64,000 nucleotides of DNA, taken from the NCBI GenBank assembly GCA_905178155.1, contig CAJINV010000004.1:11081655-11145654 (forward strand), in the 5' to 3' direction. The position numbers were made by a program, and so were the translations under genes. Below are positions 55,401 through 64,000 of the stretch, piece after piece; position 1 is the stretch's first letter, and each line of letters begins with the position of its first letter. Source of the stretch: Amoebophrya sp. A120 (taxonomy: Eukaryota > Sar > Dinophyceae > Syndiniales > Amoebophryaceae). The notes under the pieces were generated by a model. The model did no database searches. It saw only the letters and a program-made list of their open reading frames with translations, and was not told where the DNA came from.

Positions 55401-55638
55401 TTTGGATTGGATTTTTGTTTGGAAGAGGGCGAGTCTGTGGTCGTTTCTCAAGAATCATATTCTTGTCTGGAAGGGCCTAACCACAACACCAAGAGCCCCT
55501 GCTCTACTTTCTCTCGGACGATGATCGACTTGGCAAGGAGCAAAATACTCGCAAAATCGTACTTGATAACCAATCAAACATTTTTTCGAGTAAGGACGCA
55601 GAGCCACAAGAAAGTTTTTACGTGCACTAGTCTGCATG

Positions 55639-56287
55639 CTAAAAACCGCACGGACAATGGTTTATTAAAATCGCATCACTCAATCGGTGTCTGTGTCGTA
55701 TCAATGCCCACCACCTCCGGACATTTGTAGCAAGCTGGTTGTACCCCTGCTTTTCCTTTTCGTTCTTGACCAGGATAACATAACAACACCTGAGTTCCGG
55801 GACGAAAGTGAGGTCGTAGGAGAACGCCGGTAATTGAGAGCCAACCAATGCAGTAACAATACTACGTAATACGGCTTTCTCTCTAGTCCTATTTCTTTTA
55901 GTTTTTCTTTTTTCGTAGCTGGTCGTACTTGTGTGCACACTTTGGTGAGTTCAATTATTCGCCACAGGGGTACTGTTGTTGTCGCTCTCGCTTTGCGCCA
56001 ATAAATGTAAGTGAGTATTCTGGTAGGCGCTGTCGCCTCAGAGTGTCCTTTTGCGAACTTGTAATCTTATTAGTGCCTGGATCGGCGGGATTCTATCATT
56101 TACTGCTTTTGACTGAAACGACATCGCTGCTGAAGAGGACGAAGATGGCGAAGCTCGCGCTGAAAAGAAGAAGATGGAGATTGATCCTGCAGACCTCTTA
56201 TTACCTTCTTTGAAGAGAAAGCTGTACATCGGCATCTTCACGAACCACTCGCTTGACAGGGTAAAGGCGCAAGTTGTACTCAACCAT
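55639..56287 (-). CDS. Possible two-exon gene, unknown
   Basis: A clear first exon (56287-56205) reads MVEYNLRLYPVKRVVREDAD and VQLSLQR up to a GTAATAAG donor. A phase-compatible acceptor (TTACGTAG|T, near 55861) leads to SIVTALVGSQLPAFSYDLTF, VPELRCCYVILVKNEKEKQG and a stop at 55639. The first exon and donor are convincing. The second exon is less so, because another frame there is also open. No family recognised. 55401-55638 and 56288-56657 hold nothing else I can name. Confidence 0.3.
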
Positions 56288-56657
56288 GGTCGGACTGCTG
56301 CGCCCCCCGGGCACGATATGGACGCTGTCTCTTGTCTACTTGTGTAGCGAAGTGGAAACTATGGATGCTCGAAGTTGAGCTCCTGCTCCACAATATCGTC
56401 AAAAGCTGTTTTTATCTATTGTCTCTGTTGGAGCTCGACTGCAGAAAGTTGCGTCGGCTTTGAAGCTATCGAATTTAAAAACTATGCTCGAAGATTTTTC
56501 GCTGTATTTTACCTTGTGTAAAAAACTAAAAACTATGCTTGAGAGCTTAAAAAAGCAGAAAGTCTATCGATATCGTTAGACCACGACTCCTTGACACTAT
56601 AGGAATTTGAAAAAATCGTGTTCATTCGCCGAGTCGTGGTCGACGCCCACCGGATCA

Positions 56658-59600
56658 CTAGATCTGGATTTTTCCGTTATCGTCCCCCTGTACGCTGGGC
56701 CCGACCTGCAGCAGTTCCGCGCAGATCTCCTTTATCCTGGGCTCTGTCACTTTGCCACTGATTTCCTGCAGGCTTGCGGCGAGTTTAGTTTGGAAATCGT
56801 ATTTCAGCGAGACACTGGAGTCGTAGAGCACGTTTCCCATCCCGACCAGAACCTGTAGGTGAGGACGAGAAGAATGCTGTGCAGCTTGGCATCTTTTTCA
56901 CATGCAACAGCAGGAGTACAACGACGGACAACAACATCTTACTACAGATAAAAAAACAAGTGGAGGTATCACTATGGTGCGCATAGTGTACGATACCCTA
57001 TATAGCGCTTCGAAGTCCTCCGCCACCGTTCCGTTTTGCAGAACTTTGCCCGCATATAGTTTCAGCAAATCCAGCATTTCTGACCTTCCCTTTAGCTCTT
57101 TTCGGTCCGCAAACACCATCGTCAGGTTCATCAGGGTCGTCGCGAGGCTCACGCGGACTAACTTATGCCAATCGACTTTGTCTCCTGAGATATGCATCGC
57201 AAAAGTAGTATCAAGTCGCACGAATTCGCTACAAGAAATTAAATGTTGACGAGAAACTTTTCTATAATATAAGGAAGAGATGATGATGTGGACTCTCCTG
57301 CCATGCAGATGCAGTTGAAGACGTCGGCAACTCAAGTTTTATTGTCCTCATGCCAGACTGCAAGTCGAGGTTGTACTATGTACGAGTCCGATATTTCTAA
57401 ATTCACTTTTGCGTTGGATATGAGGAACTCGCTATCAGCTCCCCAATCGCTTCCAGCAAATACCCTCGTTTGTCGAACAGCACCGCCCTTGCCGTGAAAC
57501 TCGCAAACACGTTCGCCAGCCACCGCGCGCAGCTGATGCCCAGAGGGGATTTCAAGTTCGTTTTCAGCGTTTTCAGAATGAATGCGATGTAGCTGTAGCC
57601 GCGGTCGGTGCCCTTGAAGATGTCGGCTGAGTCCGGGTGGAGGAGGTACAGTATCCTGTACAAAAGTATCGCACTCGTAGTAATTGCAGTCATGCATTAC
57701 AAATTTTTTTCTCAAGGCCGATCCGCATGACAAATTTTATTTCTCATGCTGGGCTAATTTGTAATGCAATTTCTATACTAGTACGATGCTTTTGCAATTC
57801 ATATACAGGCGCCAAACGTCCACGACCGGAAAGAGTTTCTCCTCGGGCCAGCTGCCGCACTTCTTCCAGATTAAATCCCGTTCCACGGGGCGAAAGGACT
57901 TGGACTTGTTCTGCACTTTTCCCATGCCCTCGTTGAAGTGGTCGAGCTCGATCGAGTCCATGCGCTTTTCCGTGTCGTCTTCTGCGAACTCGCCGTTAAA
58001 CTCGAGGATCTTGCCCTTGGCGGCGTCTAACCTGTGGTCGTGTGAAGGGTAAAAATTATGTGCGTAATTTGACCAAAGTGAAAGTACATGACGGAGAAGG
58101 AGTTGACAAAAACATTTTTACATTTTTGGAGGAGAAGGGTAAGTATACTTCTCGCGCATGCTCTTCGTACAAAACAAAGTTGAAATAGGATGCATCAGCC
58201 TAGCTAGTAGAACAATTCAGTAGTACTTCCCCTGGTCAAAGAAAAGCGGCTGGTCCACGGGAAAGTGCTTCATTTTCGGCTTTCCCGAACTACTTGCCGA
58301 CGGGGTCGGTGCCGACGTAGGTGCTGCGGGTCTACTGCTTGGTTGACTCCTACTATTTGAGCCTCCGGCCGCGCTCGCACCCGCAGCGCCTCCAAGGGTT
58401 GGGGCGGAACTGTTTGTGCCGGTTTGTTGACGCAAGAAGGCGGTGATCTGTTCTATCATGGACTTGTGAATGTTCTCCCTGGCGCAAAACTTCTCGGCGG
58501 TGACTAACTGGTTATCACCCTCATTGTAGGGAAGTTTGGCAGTTTTCCCGCCCTCGCCCACCTCAACGTCAAAGACGTAGTCGTAGCCTTGCTTGGGGAA
58601 GAATTGGTCGCCTTCGTACTCCGTTTTGGGCTTTCCGGTGACCTCGCCGATTAAGTCCCACTGAACACCGTTCCAGCTGTACGCGTGGATGGTCCGCCCG
58701 GTCTTAAACATCTTGATCTCGCCCTGATGTAGTAAGTAGTAAGTACTTGTAGTGGTTTTGAAAAAAGTATCGCCGCTTCTGTATACTGGAGTTCTTATCG
58801 TCGGCATTTACATTTTCCTTCATTTGGAATCTACCAATCATGCCAAAAAAGTTAGTACGTTTTTCTTCCCTCTCACACTGCCCATTTCCGACACATCCTG
58901 CACCCCGTCCAGCGGTACCCCGGCGCCCTGCTTACTTGCTTCCGCGGCGGCCGACACCGCGTCGCTATTTTGCCTCGACCTCAAGTCGTCCGATGCGAAT
59001 CGCACCGGGTCCGTGGTCCATATCCGGACGATGCCGTCCGCGCAGGCGGTGACCACATCGCCGTTCGGGAGCGTGGACACGCCCCAGATCGTGTTGGAGT
59101 GCAGGATGGACTGCAGGCACTGAGAGTTGTCCAAATTCCACACCTTTAGCAGCCTGTCGTCACTGCCGCTGTAGAGTAACTTGTTCCGCTCCGTTGTCGC
59201 GGTATTTTCCGAAAGCGCGAGGTCGAAAATGAAGCTCTCGTGCCCGCTCAACTGGGCCATCTCCAGCCCATCCAACGTCCAAAACTTTATCTGGGAATCG
59301 TTGCTGCAGGAGACCAGGGAGGTGGAGTCGGTGTTGAACAATATTCTGCGCACGATGTCCGTGTGCCCCTCCAGCGTGGTCTTGGGCTGGTCCGCGCCAT
59401 TTTGGAATATCTTTATCTTCGCGTCCTGGGAACCTGAATATATATGTAGTAAATTCACTTTGATGATCAACAACGATCATACTAAAAAGATCACGTACTG
59501 AAGCTGTATTATGTGGTAACAAGGCGTGTAAATCGCGTAGTGGTGCGCAACTTTTTTGGGCGGGACCACCCAATTTTCAATTCAGAGTTTAAGCGTCAAA

Positions 59601-61036
59601 GACCCTGCTCGTTCAAAGATGTAGTTTCAGGTAGTAGACAACTAAGAACCACATCACCTGTCGCGATCTCCCCGGTAGGTAGCAAGCAGAGCGTAACTGC
59701 GTGTGTCCCGGCGTCGATTTTCCGGACCATGCCGCCCGTCAAAATGTCCCACACGCGACACGTCCCGTCCCAGGAGCCGGAATACAGGTGCGCTTGCTGC
59801 TCGACTAAACTGCACACCGCGCCTATTGAGAGGAAAAATCCCCCCTCCCCATATTGAAAAGGCATGTTTCCGAAAATTTGTGTTGCTGATTTGAGCCTTA
59901 ATTCCACCTGATATCCGTAGGCCTCGTTGGGGGTCCCTCACCCCCAACACGCCGAACTTCCTCCTTCCACACGCAGCGTCGGAGGGGTCGCACGTAGCCC
60001 TGTTGCTGATTTGAGGTCGCAAATCACAGTTGTTTTGCAAGAAGACAAGGGCAGAAGCTTCCGCCCCATTATGGAAGCGATTTGTCATGCTGTTGGGCCT
60101 AAAGGCGAGCCGCTTGCCATGCTGAACAACTAGACGCATGCGCCCCTACCTAGCCTGGGGATCTGACCGCAGTGCTTTCCTGCAATACAAAGCTGATTTG
60201 TGTACTCAAATCCAGCATCAGAAATTTCGTTTTGATATGGGGAGGGGGTATTTTTCTTTTTGATAGCGCCTTCGTGGCCCTGGAACGTCAGCATGCGGGT
60301 GCCAGATATAACCTGCTCAGGTGTTACAATCTCAAACGTTACAATAGAATCTGGAATTTGTGTCGCATGATGAGCATGACAGACTCGCACAGCGTTCCAC
60401 CTTTTGCAATACAAATTTCGCCAGATTATAGTGCGGATTGGGCCGCCAGAACTTGTCATGCGCAATCCTGTGGGAGTAGGCTAGGTCATGCACTCTTGCA
60501 TGACAGATTGCCATATTCTATTGTAACGTTTGAGATTGTAACAGCTGAGCGCGTTATACCAGAGTCGAGGTCGATCTTGAAGATGGTTTTTTCCTTGCCG
60601 CCCGTGTAGAAATACTTGTCCTTAATGTCGGCCGAGTCGCATATGGCGTACACGAAGTCGGAATGGTGGTGGAGCCTGAGTAGTACATATTTTTGAACCT
60701 TCTAGTACTAGTAAGTACTTACCTGCCAGTAGCATGCTGCTGCCAGAAGTGAAGCCGGCAACCATTCAGCTCGTTGGATTTTAGTATGATAAAAGAAATT
60801 TTCTCGGTGTCAACAAGAATGCGCGGTTTTTGTCATCAATAAATTCGATTCTCCTACCTCTTGTCCAGGTCGAAGTGCTTGACACTTTTTCCATCTTCCC
60901 CTAGCACAGGCTTGAACAAGCACACCAGCGCGTCGACGCCGCCAGTCGCAATGAAACCGTTCTTCAGCACACAGATACACCGCACGGCCTTCTCGTGGCC
61001 CTGCAGCTCCTGGCAGAGCTCCAGGTCGGCGTTCAT
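56658..61036 (-). CDS. PLAA: Phospholipase A2-activating protein, PLAA/DOA1 (WD40-PFU-PUL)
   Basis: Ten exons (61036-60858, 60675-60559, 60301-60266, 59818-59658, 59433-58859, 58723-58227, 58031-57804, 57646-57429, 57184-56997, 56852-56658; target duplications counted once) total 2,394 nt, 797 residues, almost the human length. The N-terminal WD40 propeller includes GHEKAVRCICVLKNGFIATG, GHEGAVCSLVEQQAHLYSGS and VVTACADGIVRIWTTD. The PFU domain follows (WDLIGEV, DQFFPKQGYDYVFDVEVGEG, ENIHKSMIEQITAFL), then a PUL domain from KHFPVDQPLFFDQGKLDA through LLHPDSADIF and KVDWHKLVRVSLATTLMNLT. In the family, PFU binds ubiquitin and PUL binds Cdc48/p97, supporting ubiquitin recycling and protein quality control. 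Six introns are GT-AG; three are TIR elements. Confidence 0.95.
57652..57803. mobile_element. Introner A6 (family A) in PLAA
   Basis: 152 bp; TATCCTGTACAAAAGTATCG and CGATGCTTTTGCAATTCATA. Duplication TACAG (57647-57651 and 57804-57808), at VWRLY|LLHPDSAD. Confidence 0.92.
59824..60265. mobile_element. Introner H in PLAA, 442 bp
   Basis: The inverted ends are TATTGAGAGGAAAAATCCCC and GGGGGTATTTTTCTTTTTGATA-like. Duplication GCGCC (59819-59823 and 60266-60270), at GHEGA|VCSLV. One splice register is GC-AG. The interior has two TGTTGCTGATTTGAG copies, ATTTGTCATGCTG and a GTTGGGGG/CCCCCAAC hairpin. Confidence 0.88.
60307..60558. mobile_element. Introner E2 (family E) in PLAA
   Basis: 252 bp; TATAACCTGCTCAGGTGTTA and TAACAGCTGAGCGCGTTATA, with a shared inner AATCTCAAACGTTAC repeat also present in E1. 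Duplication CCAGA (60302-60306 and 60559-60563), at DLDSG|TRMLTF. The interior has GCATGACAG, TTGTCATGC and ATTTGTGTCGC words. Confidence 0.9.
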
Positions 61037-62019
61037 TCTATCTTCGACTTTTTACTTTAATACAACACTGAATCTGAATTACATGAGCAGCGGTGCTGCG
61101 ATTCACTATTCATTGGGCTGCGGGTAGTTCTTGTGCCCATAGTTCTACTTCTACATAGTATCGGGGAAAAGTAAGTTTTGAACGGGGAAAGGCTAAGGCA
61201 ACGGAGTGGCATTACATTTGTATAATTCAACATAAAGACCACGACGGGGTTGTCGGTGTAGTACATGTACTTCAAGTTCAAGATGAATCAGAATCACCAC
61301 ATAATTAGAAAGTACTATCGGATCTTCCGTATCAATCGGGGACCACGATAATCGACAAGTGGAGTGAGTCTGAGAAAGGTTCAAGTTAAAAAAGGGAAAT
61401 CACAATTGTCGGTTTTGTTCAACATCCAGCGACCAGGACCACAAAACCACGTCCTCGAGCTCGAAGCTGCTAGTAGTAGTACTATCGGCGAATAAAGAAT
61501 ACCTGCACCAAAACGGCACGAATGAAGCATTTTTTTTTTGGTTTGATCACCATTTGCTGATGTAGTTTCCTAGTTGTAGTATATCACGATGTTGGGCTGT
61601 GCAGCGAGGACCGGGAAGATCTTCAAAAATCCTGTATCACTGTTTTTGCTGAGGTCGCCCTTGCTTTGCTCTGCGTCTGAGAACTGTGTCGAGGTTGTAG
61701 ATCAAAAGTAGAACTACTCTACACTAAAAACCACTTGCTTTGAATAAAGACACCACTGATGAACACACGCGAGGACACATAGATGATTGCAACAGCAGCG
61801 ACACACAGACACAATGGAGGACGCCAGATTGTGGTTTATATCTGCTGGCAACCATCAAAAAGCAGCACAATCACAAACAAGGATATGTATGTGATTGATA
61901 GGAGTGCGAAACTACTTACGGGGAAAGTCACTGTGCGACGTAAATCGTGCTCTTATGCTTTGACGATTCGGCACAGTTATATTTGCTTTTGAAACTTTAT
62001 TTCGTGAGTTGTACCAGCT
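61037..62019. other. Intergenic region, no supported gene
   Basis: 5' leader of PLAA and 3' trailer of the TFIIB-like gene. A/T-rich; no repeat or structure recognised. Confidence 0.5.
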
Positions 62020-63606
62020 TCATCCAACCTGCATAGGCTGCGGCCCGCCCGGTCCTCTTCCAGTTCCGCCTGTTGTGGTCTCCCTTCTGGGCGCGGAAAT
62101 TTCTCCTCCTGGTTGTTGATCGTCCCTGAGCCCGATCCTCCACTCCTCCACGGGAAACAAACGTTTCAAGATTTTCCGCAAGTTATCCCCCTCTTCCGCC
62201 GCAAAGTTCTGCACGCTCTGCTGCTGAAACCCCGTGCTCAGGGCGTGGCACAGTAGGGGCCGCCCCTTCGGCTTAAACTGTTGCAAATTCTCCTCGCAGG
62301 GCGTCAAATAGATCCGCAACGCGGTGTGTATCGCGGGTTGCTGCTCCATGTCAATATCTGGGAACAAATGTTGCAGTTGTTCAAACGCGCCCGGCTCGTC
62401 GAGTTTGCGTCTCTTACTGTTGGGAAAAATGCCTCCAGTACTGTCCTGCTGATAAAGAAGATGTTGAGCAGCAGACGAAGAAACGGCTCCTGATGTTTTC
62501 GTTTTCAATTGCACCACCCTCGCTAACACCGCGACCAGGAATACGCTCGCCGCACAGCCGGCAGCATCGTTCTGGGCGACTGCGGCTAAAGCGGGGACGG
62601 AGAAGCGGTACTGGTGTAAGTGGTCAGTGACTGTTTGCTTCCCGTGGCTCCGTTGCTTTTGATTCTGCAAAAAGCTTTGCAGCGCCCGAAAAGCCAACTC
62701 CGCCTCGTCCTGCAGGGACGTACTGCTCGCTCCGCCAGTGGTTGCGCGGACATATTTGGCAATCAACTCCCGCGGGTCTTCGTTGGTTTTCATATTTCCG
62801 ATCAGAAGTTGACTTCCAGCTGCACTTGTTCCCGCCGCGATTTCCCGTAGCAACTCCGGCGCCGCCTTCTCGAACTTCTTGTGCGCGGCCTCAATGTCCT
62901 TCTGCTCGACACCGAAGGTCAAATTTCGCTCGTGCAGAAAATTGACGATCTGCTTGATTCCCACCGGCTCCTGCAACCGCGCTTGTGCGGCACACAGGAT
63001 GAAAATCAGATCCGCATCCGTGAAGCCTCGCGTGCGGAAAATCGTTTTTGGCGGCTGGTTTCCTGGCTGATTCAAGAACATCGACGTGCTGGAGCTCGAG
63101 CCTCCACCCGCTCCAGAAGTAGTACTGATCCCGACCCCTGCACCCAAGTTGTTGCCGCTCACGCCCTCCTCGGCCCCGGTGTAGAGACTGTGGACAATGC
63201 GCATGCACTCGTCCAGGCTCCTTTCGTCCCGTTTCAGCGTGTTCACGAGGAACTTCCGCAAGTGCTTAAAAATCTTGCCGAGCGCCTGGTCCTGCTGGTC
63301 CATCAGGGTGGACGCGTTTTGGCTCGCGGCGTACAGTGCCTTGCCCACGGCGGACCCCATGCTACCCATCATCTGCGTCTGGATCTGGGACCCGTGCGAC
63401 AGGTAGGGATTCATTTTCACCTTGGCCGCGCGCTGGTTCTTTTCCGGCTCGTCCTTGAACGACCGCCACTCCGCTGCGTCGGTGACGATCTTGTTCTGAA
63501 GAACGAGACCGCAGGACCGGCAGACCACCAGCCCCTCGGTGTAGTCGACGCGGATGTTGTCGGACCCGCAATACAGGCAGGAGGAAAACCCCACGCCCTC
63601 GGACAT
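62020..63606 (-). CDS. TFIIB-like general transcription factor
   Basis: Single exon, 528 codons. The N-terminal zinc ribbon uses C10, C13, C29 and C32 (SSCLYCGSDN; VVCRSCGLVL). The B-reader-like segment TDAAEWRSFKDEPEKN follows, as in TFIIB. The first cyclin-fold region includes LRKFLVNTLKRDERSLDECM and, after a Gly/Ser-rich insert of about 45 residues, FTDADLIFILCAAQARLQEP and VGIKQIVNFL. The second half is diverged, with a long tail ending RGPGGPQPMQVG. TFIIB bridges TBP-promoter DNA and RNA polymerase II; a BRF-type (polymerase III) or divergent homologue cannot be excluded. The length is well above the usual 310-350. No intron interrupts it. Confidence 0.85.
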   Translation of the reverse strand: MSEGVGFSSCLYCGSDNIRVDYTEGLVVCRSCGLVLQNKIVTDAAEWRSFKDEPEKNQRAAKVKMNPYLSHGSQIQTQMMGSMGSAVGKALYAASQNASTLMDQQDQALGKIFKHLRKFLVNTLKRDERSLDECMRIVHSLYTGAEEGVSGNNLGAGVGISTTSGAGGGSSSSTSMFLNQPGNQPPKTIFRTRGFTDADLIFILCAAQARLQEPVGIKQIVNFLHERNLTFGVEQKDIEAAHKKFEKAAPELLREIAAGTSAAGSQLLIGNMKTNEDPRELIAKYVRATTGGASSTSLQDEAELAFRALQSFLQNQKQRSHGKQTVTDHLHQYRFSVPALAAVAQNDAAGCAASVFLVAVLARVVQLKTKTSGAVSSSAAQHLLYQQDSTGGIFPNSKRRKLDEPGAFEQLQHLFPDIDMEQQPAIHTALRIYLTPCEENLQQFKPKGRPLLCHALSTGFQQQSVQNFAAEEGDNLRKILKRLFPVEEWRIGLRDDQQPGGEISAPRRETTTGGTGRGPGGPQPMQVG

Positions 63607-63616
63607 AGTTTCTGTG

Positions 63617-64000
63617 CTAGGGTTTGCAGCTTACGCTTAAGTGCAATGTGTCATTGAAGTACTGGGCGCCGAAGTGCTGCTCGGTGTCGATCGCAACCAC
63701 CAGCGGAACAGCTACCACTTCTCAATGAATCGGTTTACTCAAAATAAAACTTTATTTCGTAAATCCAAACTATGAAAACCGAATCGCAACACAGAGATTC
63801 ACGACATCAAGATCAATGGAATAAAAATATTCAAACAAATACTTACGGCGTCGCTGTGGATGAAGTGGCTGTGAGTTGGGAAACGTAAATCGAATTACGA
63901 CACCACAAATAGCACTAGAGCAGCACGTCGCAAAAGCAACGAGCGCAGGACAAGAACTAACGGATCCATCTTCGTGGTCAAGTTGACGCTCACCTTCATC
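63617..64000 (-). CDS. Possible 3' exons of a gene running in from the right
   Basis: A minus-strand frame near 63716-63617 reads VAVPLVVAIDTEQHFGAQYF and NDTLHLSVSCKP-stop. A 22-nt segment at about 63878-63857 (HFIHSDA) is bounded by CACAG and GTAAGT, like a micro-exon. The last bases read MKVSVNLTTKMDP on the minus strand. An alternative frame ending TSMTHCT-stop is also open. The stop would lie only about 10 nt before the TFIIB-like start, so the model is weak. No family recognised. Confidence 0.25.

Noticed and set aside
371-60558. CRISPR-like arrays suggested by recurrent ATTTGTNATGC words
   Set aside because: Spacing is irregular, words occur in both orientations inside TIR elements, and the DNA is eukaryotic.

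Overview
The window is nuclear DNA from a eukaryote with many introns. The most likely source is a marine alveolate of the Syndiniales/dinoflagellate type (Amoebophrya-like). That placement is an inference from four traits. (1) Every gene I can recognise (about 17 over 64 kb) lies on the minus strand, head to tail. (2) Proteins carry long low-complexity Ser/Ala/Gln/Pro stretches around conserved domains. (3) Many introns are insertions with terminal inverted repeats (TIRs) and short target-site duplications (TSDs), and their junctions cannot be GT-AG; as I recall, 'introner' introns of this kind have been described in Amoebophrya. (4) The standard stop codons TAA, TAG and TGA all end reading frames.

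Layout, left to right (genes read right to left). 1-5.5 kb: large membrane protein with an amino-acid-transporter-like end, running off the window. 6.5-7.7 kb: coiled-coil-tailed unknown. 8.2-10.6 kb: DTW-domain tRNA aminocarboxypropyltransferase. 12-18.1 kb: long ArfGAP protein. 18.6-20.2 kb: TRM7/FTSJ1 tRNA 2'-O-methyltransferase. 21.3-24.6 kb: unknown gene interrupted by a 1.2 kb GC-rich TIR element. 25.8-28.6 kb: PP1 catalytic subunit, split by seven non-canonical introns. 31-35 kb and 35.1-36 kb: two unknown genes. 36-39 kb: largely empty, with a GC-rich island. 39.3-41.1 kb: RAE1. 42.2-44.5 kb: UTP15-like. 47.1-49.8 kb: two unknown genes, one strongly basic. 50.5-55.4 kb: 1,420-residue coiled-coil protein. 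56.7-61 kb: PLAA/DOA1. 62-63.6 kb: TFIIB-like factor. The products are mostly general housekeeping: tRNA modification, mRNA export, rRNA processing, ubiquitin/Cdc48 function, membrane traffic, phosphatase signalling and transcription. They do not form a pathway.

The striking system is the intron population. I mapped 21 TIR insertions, 20 of them in protein-coding genes with boundaries I could propose and one in UTP15 left unresolved. They fall into at least ten sequence families. Almost all begin and end with TA (TAT...ATA) and nearly all are flanked by a 4-6 bp TSD. Removing one TSD copy plus the element restores the reading frame and the conserved protein. Families with unrelated termini share an internal word close to ATTTGTNATGC in either orientation. 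The same genes also hold ordinary short GT-AG introns (about 100-250 nt) with no TIR. Exon lengths of the joined models divide by three for PP1 (1,038 nt), PLAA (2,394), RAE1 (1,080), ArfGAP (4,671), DTW (1,920) and the 4,263-nt coiled-coil gene.
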